Position numbers and translations under genes: made by a program. The notes under the pieces are model-generated. The model was not told the DNA's origin and made no database searches. It saw only the letters and a list, made by a program, of their open reading frames with translations. A DNA stretch of 64,000 bases from JAGOBX01 sp036733285 (GTDB lineage: Bacteria; JAGOBX01), in contig DAINAU010000001.1 in assembly GCA_036733285.1 (NCBI GenBank), forward strand, positions 31,464 through 95,463, written 5' to 3'. Shown here one piece after another: positions 17,364 to 26,545 of this stretch (positions are counted from its first letter, which is position 1; each line of letters starts with the position of its first letter).

Positions 17364-19417
17364 ATTTCGATTTCTATAACAAATGGTTCTTTTCCTATTC
17401 CGAACACGCCGCTTTTCCCTTTTTTTATGACGCTATATTTTAATTTTGATTTTTCAACTTTATATTTCTGATATGCTTTTTTAACGCAATCATCAAGCGT
17501 ATCGCCAGAAATTTTTATTTTCTTCGATTCGTTGATTTCAGTTAAAACCGCATTGCGTTTAACAGGCAGCAGTTTGGATATTAATTCTATTTTATCCTCT
17601 CCTTCTTTTAATTGCGCGGCGAATATTCTGCATTTGGTTTTTGATTCGCATAGTTTTTCGACAGCGCATTTTTCTTCTCCCGAATCAAGAAATCTCATAG
17701 CCGTTTCTACAGCTTTTTTTTCAATGCTTCCTTCAATAATTATTGATTTTCTGATATTTAACGGATCGATTTGCTCGCTTGTCGCCGAACTTGTTTTTAT
17801 ATTCGCCGACGTTTCTCCGGTTATTTTTCCGGAACTGAATCTTGATACGGTTATTCCTGATTTTGTATAAATTACTGAAACGTCGGTCAGTTCTTCATTG
17901 ATTTCTTTTGGCAAACCGTTGAACTTAATCATAACTTTAGGCGATATTTTTTTTCTCGCAGAAACTCTCATAGTTCCGGCGTCAGCCGATTTGAACTTAT
18001 CGAGTTCTTCAATCTTACCGTTTATGTAATCTATATTTTTTTCAAGTTTTATCCTGAACTGAATACAATTCTTGATTTTTAAATCAAGTTCTTTTGAGGT
18101 GTCGCCAATATCTCTTTTTTCCGTAAGTTCTTTAAACGTCTGATTTATTTTTTTCAGTTCGCGGTCGGCTTCGTTTTTTGAATTGATTAATTTTGATTTT
18201 TCGATGTTCTCTTTTGAAACTGTTTTCAATGAAATTTCAGTCTGCGTTTCTCCGTCTCCGATTATTCCGCATACCACGCTTTTCCCTGATTCTATCAATC
18301 CGCCGCAAATTAGTTGTTTGTTTCCGTCGAGTATTATATCGCCCGTTGCGGAAATGGAACTTGAAATTATTTCTTCCGAAACAAGTATATTGGATTCCGA
18401 GGTCAGTTTGGAATTATATATTCCCGAAGTTATAATATTTCCGGTTACTATAAACGGTTTGGAATCGCAATTTGAAATTTTTCCGGAAACGTATAAATCG
18501 CCTTTCACGCTCACTCCGGTATTTACAAGATCTCCAATTATATATAAATCTTTCCCGGTCTTTAAATATCCGCAGTTTGAAACCGAACCGTTCACAATCA
18601 ACGAGTTTTCGCATATAATATCTTTCGGATAATTTGACACGGATTTATCTATGCTTTGAATTGCGGAAACTTCCAATTTTTCATCAATCCATCTTACCCT
18701 TCCGTTAATCTTTGAAAAATAAGAATTACGGTTTTTGGATATTAAAATATTTTCTCCGGGTTCCAAACTTTTAAATTGCTTGCTTTTCAATACGGGCAGC
18801 AAAGTAGCGGAGATTATTTGTCCGGGTATTACTCTTCTGTAATAATATAAGTTCGATAATATTTCCGACGAATTAGCGTCAAATAAAAAACGGTCAAAAC
18901 AATAAAAATTTAATTTGTCAATGTTTCTTAACTGATTTATTATTTTTTCGGCTTCAGCGGGATTTAACCCTACAAACGAATCGTCTATTGTTTCGCTTGA
19001 TTTTACTTCGGAAGATTTTATATCTTTAAGAACCCCCGACAATTGACTGTCGAACTCTTCGTCAATAACATAAAGATATTTTGATAAAGTAAGTTTTTTA
19101 GTTGATTCGTCGTAGCCGATTTTTCCGATGTGTTTTTTTAAAACCGCAAATTGCTCTTTTTTGGTTTTTAGATATTCGGGCGGAATATTCGATAATTCCA
19201 CGATTACGGTCGTATTGTCGATTTTACAAACGCCCGGAACCTGAGTTTTATCGTCGATTATATCGTAAAGAATATTATCCGTAAAATAATATAATCCGGC
19301 TACAAGTTCGGATATGTCGCCCGCTTGACTGGCGTTCTTTATATTTTTTACCGCATACGCCGTGATCTGTTCAATAAACGAATAATCGAGTTCAGCCGAA
19401 AATCTGATTTCATTCAT
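17360..19417 (-). CDS. FapA-like (DUF342) beta-helix protein with C-terminal Jag-N domain
   Basis: 685 residues. Residues ~1-140 are unassigned. A DUF342/FapA region follows (~155-400), with a run of short GD/SG-rich strands forming a polymer-like beta helix, then a coiled coil (~405-460) with a KISPKVMIKFNG-type segment. The last ~55 residues match the Jag N-terminal domain (KKGKSGVFGIGKEPFVIEIEI-like end, GxxKSGFFG motif). DUF342 proteins are linked to polar or flagellar assembly in some bacteria, but no flagellar genes are here. It sits 27 bp after recA. Confidence 0.75.
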   Translation of the reverse strand: MNEIRFSAELDYSFIEQITAYAVKNIKNASQAGDISELVAGLYYFTDNILYDIIDDKTQVPGVCKIDNTTVIVELSNIPPEYLKTKKEQFAVLKKHIGKIGYDESTKKLTLSKYLYVIDEEFDSQLSGVLKDIKSSEVKSSETIDDSFVGLNPAEAEKIINQLRNIDKLNFYCFDRFLFDANSSEILSNLYYYRRVIPGQIISATLLPVLKSKQFKSLEPGENILISKNRNSYFSKINGRVRWIDEKLEVSAIQSIDKSVSNYPKDIICENSLIVNGSVSNCGYLKTGKDLYIIGDLVNTGVSVKGDLYVSGKISNCDSKPFIVTGNIITSGIYNSKLTSESNILVSEEIISSSISATGDIILDGNKQLICGGLIESGKSVVCGIIGDGETQTEISLKTVSKENIEKSKLINSKNEADRELKKINQTFKELTEKRDIGDTSKELDLKIKNCIQFRIKLEKNIDYINGKIEELDKFKSADAGTMRVSARKKISPKVMIKFNGLPKEINEELTDVSVIYTKSGITVSRFSSGKITGETSANIKTSSATSEQIDPLNIRKSIIIEGSIEKKAVETAMRFLDSGEEKCAVEKLCESKTKCRIFAAQLKEGEDKIELISKLLPVKRNAVLTEINESKKIKISGDTLDDCVKKAYQKYKVEKSKLKYSVIKKGKSGVFGIGKEPFVIEIEI

Positions 19418-19444
19418 TTTGATGATTTATCCCGAATTTCAAAG

Positions 19445-20503
19445 TTATTCAGCGGCGACTTCGTCTTTAGCGTTTAAATCGAAATTCTGAAAAATTTTAT
19501 TTTTTATTTCTTCAAGCAATTCCGGATTTTCAGCAAGCGTCTGTTTTGCCATTTCTTTTCCCTGTCCGAGTTTGGTTTCATTATATGAAAACCACGCGCC
19601 GCTTTTATTTATGATTTTTAAATCTATCGCCGAGTCCACTATGCATCCAATTTTTGAAATTCCTTCAGAATATATTAAATCAAACTCCGCGCTTTTAAAC
19701 GGCGACGCCATCTTGTTTTTCACAATTTTAACGCGCGATTTTATTCCTATCATTTCGTCGCCTTTTTTCAAGGTTTCGGCTTTTCTTATTTCCATACGCA
19801 TTGAAGCGTAAAATTTTAATGCGTTGCCGCCAGTGGTTGTTTCCGGATTTCCATACATTACTCCGATTTTCATTCTGACCTGATTGATGAATATCATTGT
19901 CGTATTCGATTTGCTTAAAACGCCGGTTAATTTTCTGAGCGCTTGAGACATTAAACGGGCTTGAAGTCCCATATGCGAATCGCCCATTTCCCCTTCAATC
20001 TCCGCCCTCGGAGTTAACGCCGCAACCGAATCCACAACTATAACGTCGAGCGCGCCCGACCTTACAAGTTGTTCCGCTATTTCAAGCGCCTGCTCTCCGT
20101 CGTCCGGCTGCGAGATATATAAATCAGAAGTGTTCACGCCAAGCAATTCCGCGTATGTCGGATCAAACGCGTGTTCTGCGTCTATAAACGCGGCTATGCC
20201 TCCCTGTTTCTGAGCTTCGGCTATTATGCTTAAAGTTAATGTCGTTTTTCCGGAGGATTCCGGTCCGTAGATTTCTATTATTCTGCCGCGCGGAACTCCG
20301 CCTATTCCCGTAGCTACGTCAAGCGTTAGTATTCCGCTTGGTATAACGGGCAATTTCTGATGCTCTGAATCGCCAAGTTTCATTATTGCGCCTTTGCCGT
20401 ATTTCTTTTCTATCCCTGAAATCGCGCTGTCCAGCACCTTTAATTTATCTTTGTTTGAATCTGCCGCTGGTTTTGTCTCTTGTTCCGGTTTTGCTTTTGC
20501 CAT
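19445..20503 (-). CDS. recA: Recombinase RecA
   Basis: 352 residues, normal length. It is the ATP-dependent strand-exchange recombinase and LexA co-protease. Walker A is GPESSGKTT; the segments SVAALTPRAEIEGEMGD, MRKIGVMYGNPETTTGGNALKFYAS-type loop L2 and Walker B VIVVDSVAAL are all present. A short Lys/Pro/Glu-rich N-terminal tail precedes the core. Confidence 0.98.
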   Translation of the reverse strand: MAKAKPEQETKPAADSNKDKLKVLDSAISGIEKKYGKGAIMKLGDSEHQKLPVIPSGILTLDVATGIGGVPRGRIIEIYGPESSGKTTLTLSIIAEAQKQGGIAAFIDAEHAFDPTYAELLGVNTSDLYISQPDDGEQALEIAEQLVRSGALDVIVVDSVAALTPRAEIEGEMGDSHMGLQARLMSQALRKLTGVLSKSNTTMIFINQVRMKIGVMYGNPETTTGGNALKFYASMRMEIRKAETLKKGDEMIGIKSRVKIVKNKMASPFKSAEFDLIYSEGISKIGCIVDSAIDLKIINKSGAWFSYNETKLGQGKEMAKQTLAENPELLEEIKNKIFQNFDLNAKDEVAAE

Positions 20504-20598
20504 TTTTTTGTCTCCTGTTTTTTTATTTTTTTTACGCGAAAATAATCTTTCCGATTTTTCCGCTCCTTTATTTTTAATACAATTTTATGAATAAATAT

Positions 20599-20627
20599 AT
20601 TTTAAATCTTTTATATGAAAAATGCAA
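20599..20627 (-). promoter_or_regulatory. Putative sigma-70-type promoter of recA
   Basis: On the minus strand TTGCAT (20627-20622) and TAAAAT (20604-20599) are separated by 17 bp, about 95 bp upstream of the recA ATG. Confidence 0.4.
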
Positions 20628-20646
20628 TAAACTTTTTAACGTTTAA

Positions 20647-20672
20647 TTTTTGTGAGGTCGAGTTCACAAAAA
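20647..20672. promoter_or_regulatory. Perfect 9-bp inverted repeat TTTTTGTGA-N8-TCACAAAAA
   Basis: The palindrome lies ~20 bp upstream of the putative recA -35 box. Its core TGTGA-N8-TCACA resembles the CRP half-sites but with 8 rather than 6 bp between them. It could be an operator or simply a hairpin. Confidence 0.35.
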
Positions 20673-20733
20673 TGGAAAACCCGACTTCGAACAACAAATA
20701 ACAAAATTAATAAAAAATTAAAAATCTGCGCAA

Positions 20734-20811
20734 ATCTGTTAAATCTGTAATCAATCAGTGTTAAAAAAAATCTTAACACATATGTAGACTGATTAAACTG
20801 ATTTAACGGAT
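20734..20811 (-). terminator. Long hairpin downstream of the restriction gene
   Basis: ATCTGTTAAATC pairs with GATTTAACGGAT (one mismatch), then AATCAG with CTGATT, then GTGTTAA with TTAACAC at the tip. It starts 5 bp beyond the stop of the endonuclease gene and could end transcription, though it lacks a clean T-tract. Confidence 0.45.
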
Positions 20812-20815
20812 GCGG

Positions 20816-21796
20816 TTATTTTATATTTTCAATTAATTCTTTAAAAATAACGCTATTAACGACATATTTGGAAGTATTATTCGGCTCCTTAACATCGGAA
20901 TAAATCGCTTCCCAATGTCTGCCGGTTCTAATTTCCGAATAAGTATCATAAATAATAACATATAATATTTTTTCAATATTAAATTTTTTCTTTAATAAAT
21001 TTTCATCGGCAGTTTCTTTTAACATAAAAATTCTTTTAGCGTCTATTGCTTGGTTATCCTGCCCGCCGCCAGCCATATTCTGTTCTTTATGCGCGCCAAT
21101 AATTAATGTATTTTTAATTTTACATATTACATCGGGATATTTTAATTCGGTAACGCCCAAAATATTAAGTATTCCGTCAATTTTTTTTACTTCTTTTTCG
21201 TCAATAAGCCAATCCCCGCTATTTGATATTTCTTTTTGTAATAAAAGTTTTTTGGAAAGCAAATCAAAAACAATTTTATCAAACATTCCCTTTCTTCGAG
21301 TAGGCGATTTAAGAATATATTTTGATTCTAAATTACTTAACATTATAGCAAAAAAATGATAATCAATATTTTTTATTATTTCAAATAATTGTAATGATTT
21401 TAACTGGGTTAATAATAATTCTTCATCTTTAAGCAATGAGTCTATTTGATTTAAACCTGAAATATTTAAAAGTAACCAACAAAATGATTCGATACCATTA
21501 ACATTATTTCTTTTTTCTTTTATTTCTTTTAAAACAAGTTTTATATTTTCAATTGCAATATTTAATATTTTCTCGTCAATATTATCAATTGATAATTCAT
21601 CTTTTTTTTTCAAATCATATAAATAAACGATATAATTTTTTATTTTATTTATTGCGTTTTTGTATTCTTCGCTGTAACGAAATTCAAATCCCATATCTTT
21701 AAAAATTTCTTGATAAACTGGATTTAGAAAAGCAATATTATTTATTCTATATTGTTTATTATTAAATTTATCAAAACATTCTTGCGGCAGTAGCAT
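20816..21796 (-). CDS. Probable Type II restriction endonuclease
   Basis: 326 residues, not confidently assigned to a named family. The supporting pattern is a C-terminal segment Y220-P-D222 followed 13 residues later by I-G-A-H-K-E (H236 K237 E238) and GGGQDNQAID (243-252), like the PD-(D/E)XK cores of some Type II enzymes with an altered second half. The N-terminal ~200 residues are helical. GAGG precedes the ATG. It is the last gene of a three-gene set with two methyltransferases, which is the main argument for its role. Confidence 0.65.
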   Translation of the reverse strand: MLLPQECFDKFNNKQYRINNIAFLNPVYQEIFKDMGFEFRYSEEYKNAINKIKNYIVYLYDLKKKDELSIDNIDEKILNIAIENIKLVLKEIKEKRNNVNGIESFCWLLLNISGLNQIDSLLKDEELLLTQLKSLQLFEIIKNIDYHFFAIMLSNLESKYILKSPTRRKGMFDKIVFDLLSKKLLLQKEISNSGDWLIDEKEVKKIDGILNILGVTELKYPDVICKIKNTLIIGAHKEQNMAGGGQDNQAIDAKRIFMLKETADENLLKKKFNIEKILYVIIYDTYSEIRTGRHWEAIYSDVKEPNNTSKYVVNSVIFKELIENIK

Positions 21797-21806
21797 AAGG
21801 ACACCT

Positions 21807-23258
21807 CTAATTAAAACTTAACTCTAATTGATTTGATTTTTCACCAATACAGTTTGTATTTAAAAAGTCTAAAACTTTATTTGCATTTTTTTCTGTTATT
21901 AGTTTAGAAAATCGAACTTTCATTTTTGGGGATAATTTTATCGGATATGTTTCTAATATTTTTTTAGCCTGCGTTAATCCTAAATATTTTCTCACATATT
22001 CGCTATTAGAATATTTATATGAAGTCATAAATTCACTGTCCGTAATTTCACGAAGATATTCTAAAATCAAATTAAAATAATCTTTAATTATTTTTTGCTC
22101 GTCGATTAAAATATTTTCTTCAAAAAATATCTGAATTGGGTGAGTTCTAAATTTGCTTTTAGTTACTAAAATTCCATCGCAATCAAAAATCTGTTTTGTA
22201 ATATACAATCCAGCGCGTCCATCTTGAGAACCGGTATCGACAGTTCTAATAAATAAAATATTATTTTTGATTGTATTATAAATCAAATCATTTACTTTTC
22301 TTTCTGTCTTTACATATTGTCCATTTTCAAATTTATTAGCGTCTAATAAATCAATAATTTTATTGCCGTTTATTATTGTTTTTTCTTCAAGATAAAACGA
22401 AAATTTAATTTTTTCGTTTTGAGTATATAAATCTAAAAAATCTGACAGTTCGTTACCTGCCCTATATGAATTTTTATATTTTAAAATATATTTCTTTTCT
22501 ACAGTTTTACAGTTAATTTTAACGCCATTAAAAATAATATCTTTTTTGTTTGTTTCATTTTTTCGTGTAAAATTACAAACCACAACATTTGTTCCAGTAA
22601 ATTCAAAAATTTCTTTTTCAAATATTATTGCTTTATTCATAGTATAATACTGAAAGAAATCTTTCCGTATTTTATTTGAAACAGATGCGCCAAATAAAAA
22701 ATTTGATGGAATTATATAAATCATTTTATATATTTTATTCCTTAAATCATTAATTAAAGCCAATTGATATAAATCTTGATATCCTTCATTAGATTTATCA
22801 TTAAAATATTCAAAATTGGTTTTGAATCTTTCTTTGTTTTTTACAATATATCCTAAATATAAATATGGTGGATTTGTTATATGAAAAACCGGCTTCTGGA
22901 ATTTTTTTAAAAATTTAATTGGATAATTTTTGATAGTATCATTTAAAAAAATATTTTTTTTTGCAATATCTTCCGGTATTCCTTTCGCCATAGTATTTAA
23001 TAATAGTTTATCAAAATTTTCTTTTTGAATTTCAAACATATAAATATTGTTTTTGAAAAATTCTATTTTTTTTTCAGGTTCTATATAATCTAAAATTGGC
23101 AGTATGAGATTTCCTTCTCCGGCATAAAGATCAATCCATACATACTCATTTATATTATCTTTTATCCAAGGAAAAATATATTCTTTAAATAATTCAATTG
23201 GAGTAAAGTGTTCTCCATAAAATCGTTTGGTTTCTTTATTATTTAAAATTTCGTTCAT
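21807..23258 (-). CDS. Gamma-class adenine DNA methyltransferase
   Basis: 483 residues. The SAM-binding motif I is DLYAGEGN (from D43) and catalytic motif IV is NPPY (129-132), an order and sequence typical of N6-adenine methyltransferases of the TaqI/Eco57I sort. The C-terminal half probably holds the target-recognition domain. It protects host sites from the adjacent endonuclease. Its ATG overlaps the upstream methyltransferase stop by 4 bp, and the endonuclease follows 10 bp later. Confidence 0.88.
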   Translation of the reverse strand: MNEILNNKETKRFYGEHFTPIELFKEYIFPWIKDNINEYVWIDLYAGEGNLILPILDYIEPEKKIEFFKNNIYMFEIQKENFDKLLLNTMAKGIPEDIAKKNIFLNDTIKNYPIKFLKKFQKPVFHITNPPYLYLGYIVKNKERFKTNFEYFNDKSNEGYQDLYQLALINDLRNKIYKMIYIIPSNFLFGASVSNKIRKDFFQYYTMNKAIIFEKEIFEFTGTNVVVCNFTRKNETNKKDIIFNGVKINCKTVEKKYILKYKNSYRAGNELSDFLDLYTQNEKIKFSFYLEEKTIINGNKIIDLLDANKFENGQYVKTERKVNDLIYNTIKNNILFIRTVDTGSQDGRAGLYITKQIFDCDGILVTKSKFRTHPIQIFFEENILIDEQKIIKDYFNLILEYLREITDSEFMTSYKYSNSEYVRKYLGLTQAKKILETYPIKLSPKMKVRFSKLITEKNANKVLDFLNTNCIGEKSNQLELSFN

Positions 23259-23944
23259 TTTATTTCTTTTAAGCGTATTTTCGTTATTTTACAAAAATCT
23301 GAATCAATTTCAATCCCGATATACTTTCTGTTTAATTTTTTACAAGCGACAAGCGTTGTTCCGACTCCGGCAAAACAATCCAATACATTATTGTTTTCTT
23401 GTGAAGCAATTTGTATGATATTTTCAATTAATTTAATTGGTTTTTGAGTAATATGCTGTTTCTTATCTTTTTTAAAATTTGATTGCGGTTGCGCAAATTC
23501 CCAAACATCGTTATATAATAATTTTTCTGAATTATTTTGTTCCCAAATGTTTAATTTGTTTTTTCCTTTTGCAAACATCAACAATCCTTCCCAATTATTT
23601 CTTAATCTGTCAAAAGGAGTAAATTTGTAATAATTTTTTTTATACCATACAATAAAATTTTTGTAGGCAAAACAATTTTTTTCTCCAATATCTATGATAT
23701 AACTGCTTAGTCTTACATCGCAAAAGCAAAAAAAAAATCCTTTATGAATTTTTTCTGAAAGTATAGCAAAGATATCAGATAACCAATTAATATAATCATT
23801 TAGTGTTTTCCATTGATTATCCCATTTTATTGATTTTAGGTTGTTATAATACGGTGGATCAATTATAATTAAGTCAATAGAATTATCGTCAATTTTTTTT
23901 AACAATTTCTGGCAATCGCCGCAATACAAAATATTTGTTTTCAT
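23255..23944 (-). CDS. Beta-class DNA methyltransferase (N4C/N6A)
   Basis: 229 residues. Catalytic motif DPPY (29-32) precedes SAM-binding motif I LDCFAGVGTT (~189-198) followed by RKYIGIEID, the circular order of the beta class. HITQKPIKLIENII is the conserved segment before motif I. First gene of the second restriction-modification operon. Two methyltransferases of different class with one nuclease usually mean an asymmetric recognition site, one enzyme per strand. Confidence 0.9.
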   Translation of the reverse strand: MKTNILYCGDCQKLLKKIDDNSIDLIIIDPPYYNNLKSIKWDNQWKTLNDYINWLSDIFAILSEKIHKGFFFCFCDVRLSSYIIDIGEKNCFAYKNFIVWYKKNYYKFTPFDRLRNNWEGLLMFAKGKNKLNIWEQNNSEKLLYNDVWEFAQPQSNFKKDKKQHITQKPIKLIENIIQIASQENNNVLDCFAGVGTTLVACKKLNRKYIGIEIDSDFCKITKIRLKEIK

Positions 23945-24020
23945 ATACTATCAAATTATAAATTTTATTACGATTAAAGAATTCGTTTTATACCTGCTTC
24001 TCTTTTCAGGATCAATTATT

Positions 24021-24608
24021 TTATTCCGCTTTTTTTGATAAGAATTTTAATCTGCGGAATTTTTTGAATTTAAGATTTTTTTTATATTTAATAAACCATC
24101 TTTCAATAAGAATTACGCATTTATATGAAACTATCGCGCCAATGATTCCAATAATAAATCCGCCTATTTCAGTTGCCCAGAAAAAACCTTTTATGCGGTT
24201 CCAAAAATGTAAAAAGCCTTCTTGAGTGGTAAAATAATAAAGAGAAAGATTAACCGGGTCTCCGGCAAATTTCACTAAAAATCGCGTTATTTCATTATAA
24301 CTTATCGGATTGACCGGCAAGTCAAATATTTGAAAAAGCTGTTTGCCGAAAATATAAGAAACATAATACCAAAACGGAGTTGTTATGAAAGGTCCCACTA
24401 CCCACGCCCCGATAATTGCGGCTAGTATATTGCCGCCGAACAATGGCGCTAAAAATGAAAGCAGCGTATTGAAAGGATAAGAAGGAAATATCGCTAAAAA
24501 AGTTCCCCACGCGAATCCTCTGGCTATACGCTCCAGTTTATCCTGAATGCGCATTAACTTAATGAATTTTAATTTTATTATCCTTTGCAGTCGATTAATT
24601 GAAATCAT
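24021..24608 (-). CDS. DUF2062 membrane protein
   Basis: 195 residues. The N-terminal half carries the DUF2062 pattern: IARGFAWGTFLAIFPSYPFNT, then GGNILAAIIGAWVVGPFITTPFWYYVSYIFG, with two or three TM helices; another TM helix lies at ~143-165 and the tail is very basic. Function of the family is unknown; some members are fused to glycosyltransferases. It follows the carboxypeptidase gene by 14 bp on the same strand. Confidence 0.85.
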   Translation of the reverse strand: MISINRLQRIIKLKFIKLMRIQDKLERIARGFAWGTFLAIFPSYPFNTLLSFLAPLFGGNILAAIIGAWVVGPFITTPFWYYVSYIFGKQLFQIFDLPVNPISYNEITRFLVKFAGDPVNLSLYYFTTQEGFLHFWNRIKGFFWATEIGGFIIGIIGAIVSYKCVILIERWFIKYKKNLKFKKFRRLKFLSKKAE

Positions 24609-24622
24609 ATTTGTTTGGAAGT

Positions 24623-25861
24623 TTAATTTTGTTTTTCAATAAAATCAATGATTTTTTTTAAAATTACATTTCTACGATTGTTTTTCTGTTGTAGAAAAAT
24701 TATTATTTTCAGCTCTCCGAATCTTGGCGAATCATAATATCCCGCTATTGAATATACGCCGGACAATGTTCCGGTTTTAAAATTTCCTTCGTTTTTGGTT
24801 CTCATCAGATTTTTGTATTTTTGAAATAAATTCAATATAAAATTCATTTCTAAACAGTTTATTTTGTTTTCTCTCGATAATCCCGACGCTTCTTTAATTT
24901 TTATTTCGGAAACGCCGGTAAAATATTTAATAAAATTATTGAAGGATTCCACGCTTTTATCAAGCGTAGCCGGCTCTCCGAAATCCCTCGCTCCTATGTG
25001 CAGAAAAATCTGGTTTATCATAAAATTATTTGAAGAAATCATAATTTTATTTATAATATCGGCAAGATTCGTCCGGTTATAATGTCTGAATAAAAAGTTT
25101 TGATTTATCGCCTTTTTTTTCCAGACTCTTCCCTTTACTTCTACGCCGGTTTCTTTTAAAAAATAACTTAGTAAAGAACCAAAATATTTTTCAGGAAGAT
25201 CCGCGGAACCTTTAAGATTTATTCTCGACGAACCTCTAAATTTTATTTTTTTTAAATATTCGGCTGAAAAATCAGTTATTGGAGTTTCGCGTTCTATCGA
25301 TTGATATATTTTTTTTCGGTTGTTGTATTTTGCGGCGATAGTGTTAAAGTTGGCGCTTAAAGCTCCGTTGGGACTATCGTAAGGATTTAATGTTTTACCT
25401 TTTCCCGGGATTATAAGTCTGTCTTCAAAATATGAATCGTCAACGTAAATATTTCTTACGGTTTTTATTTGATTGCCGATTTGTTCAGCCATGCTTTTTA
25501 TTTCTTCTGATACAAGAAAAGGATCTCCGTATCCTTTTACGTATAAATCATTATTTACGGAATCAAAAAAAACATCCGTGTAAAATCTGTAATTTTCTCC
25601 GAGTTTGGATAGCGCAAAATACGAAGTTATAATTTTAATTGTCGACGCGGGAGTAAATGGTTCGTTTTCATTGTATTTCAATAAAATATTATCGTATCTA
25701 TCCGTAACAAGAACCGCGCCGTTTTGAATTAAGCTCAAAATTGCATCCGGCAATTCAAAAGCGGCTTTGTTTGAAATCAAAGGTATTCCGGCAAGTTTTA
25801 ATTCGAATATTATTAATAATAAAGTAATCGCTGAAAATTTTTTTAGAAATAGATTGAGCAT
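24623..25861 (-). CDS. dacB: D-alanyl-D-alanine carboxypeptidase, PBP4 (S13) family
   Basis: 412 residues. It trims or cleaves peptidoglycan cross-links in the periplasm. An N-terminal signal segment (~8-28) is followed by the penicillin-binding motifs S73-T-I-K76, SNN (~279) and KTGT (~369), plus the family segment DDSYFEDRLIIPGKGKTLNPYDSP. Length is slightly below E. coli PBP4. Confidence 0.9.
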   Translation of the reverse strand: MLNLFLKKFSAITLLLIIFELKLAGIPLISNKAAFELPDAILSLIQNGAVLVTDRYDNILLKYNENEPFTPASTIKIITSYFALSKLGENYRFYTDVFFDSVNNDLYVKGYGDPFLVSEEIKSMAEQIGNQIKTVRNIYVDDSYFEDRLIIPGKGKTLNPYDSPNGALSANFNTIAAKYNNRKKIYQSIERETPITDFSAEYLKKIKFRGSSRINLKGSADLPEKYFGSLLSYFLKETGVEVKGRVWKKKAINQNFLFRHYNRTNLADIINKIMISSNNFMINQIFLHIGARDFGEPATLDKSVESFNNFIKYFTGVSEIKIKEASGLSRENKINCLEMNFILNLFQKYKNLMRTKNEGNFKTGTLSGVYSIAGYYDSPRFGELKIIIFLQQKNNRRNVILKKIIDFIEKQN

Positions 25862-25921
25862 AAATCAAAACAAATCATAATCGTAACAATATTTTTGAAA
25901 GCGGTTTAAGAATAAACTCCT

Positions 25922-26085
25922 CCCGCGAAAGCGATAGAATTTCAAAAAATAATCTCGTTTTATTGTTCAGATGTTGTAATCAAACTGTTAAAACGGTTTG
26001 AAAAAGGCGTATTTTTTTATTAACCCCGCAATTGATTGCGGGGTTAATGATAGAATATCCATAAAATAAACCGTTTTAACGGTTT
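25922..26085. repeat. Cluster of four intergenic hairpins
   Basis: CGC-GAAA-GCG (25924-25933) followed by GATAGAATTT; a 9-bp stem at 25981-26000; an 11-bp perfect stem TAACCCCGCAA/TTGCGGGGTTA at 26021-26046 followed by ATGATAGAAT; and AAACCGTT/AACGGTTT at 26068-26085. They fill the 250-bp gap between the carboxypeptidase start and the YkgJ-like stop. The last could terminate the latter gene. The GATAGAATTT tag echoes the GAATTT tag of the 9-kb array. Confidence 0.7.
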
Positions 26086-26111
26086 TAAAAATGTTCCTGA
26101 ATAGTAACGTT

Positions 26112-26510
26112 TTATTCCGCATTATTCCGAACAACTTTTATTCCCGGACAATCGTTCGTTACATAATCAAGATACTCGCTGTCCTCAAGAATTTTTTTCC
26201 AGTAAGGATAAGTTATGCATTGGCTTGGTCGGCGCTCGTAAATTTCGCATCTGTTGTCATTCTTTAAAAACACGCATCTGAAATCCTCATAGGATTTTTT
26301 AATTTCTTTCAATGAAATTTTACCGTTGACTTTTCTGGCGAATTTTTTTATGAAAACGTTTAACGGTATTTTTAAAAATTCCGCGATTCTTATTTGCTCT
26401 TCTTTTGTCAGCCATACGTATCCGGTAACGCCGGAACAGCAATTTCCGCATTGAACGCACTTGAAAATTATTTTGTCGCTCTCTATAGATTCGATGATTT
26501 CTTTTTTCAT
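26112..26510 (-). CDS. YkgJ-type cysteine-cluster protein
   Basis: 132 residues of the YkgJ family (PF03692). The Cys pattern is FKCVQCGNCC near residue 16, then C near 80, C near 87 in NRCEIYERRPSQC and ITYPYW. These proteins bind a metal or iron-sulphur centre; the precise role is unknown. Confidence 0.88.
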   Translation of the reverse strand: MKKEIIESIESDKIIFKCVQCGNCCSGVTGYVWLTKEEQIRIAEFLKIPLNVFIKKFARKVNGKISLKEIKKSYEDFRCVFLKNDNRCEIYERRPSQCITYPYWKKILEDSEYLDYVTNDCPGIKVVRNNAE

Positions 26511-26545
26511 AATATATTATAACGATACAATGTTATCCTTAAAAT

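Larger units (their letters stand above)
20504..20815. other. Gap upstream of recA with promoter, palindrome and long hairpin
   Basis: No gene is supported in this 312-bp gap between the recA start and the restriction gene stop. It holds a putative recA promoter, a TGTGA-N8-TCACA palindrome, AAATCTG repeats and a long hairpin, each listed separately. No LexA-type operator was recognised. Confidence 0.6.

Noticed and set aside
20647..20672. CRP binding site
   Set aside because: Half-sites match but the spacer is 8 bp instead of 6.
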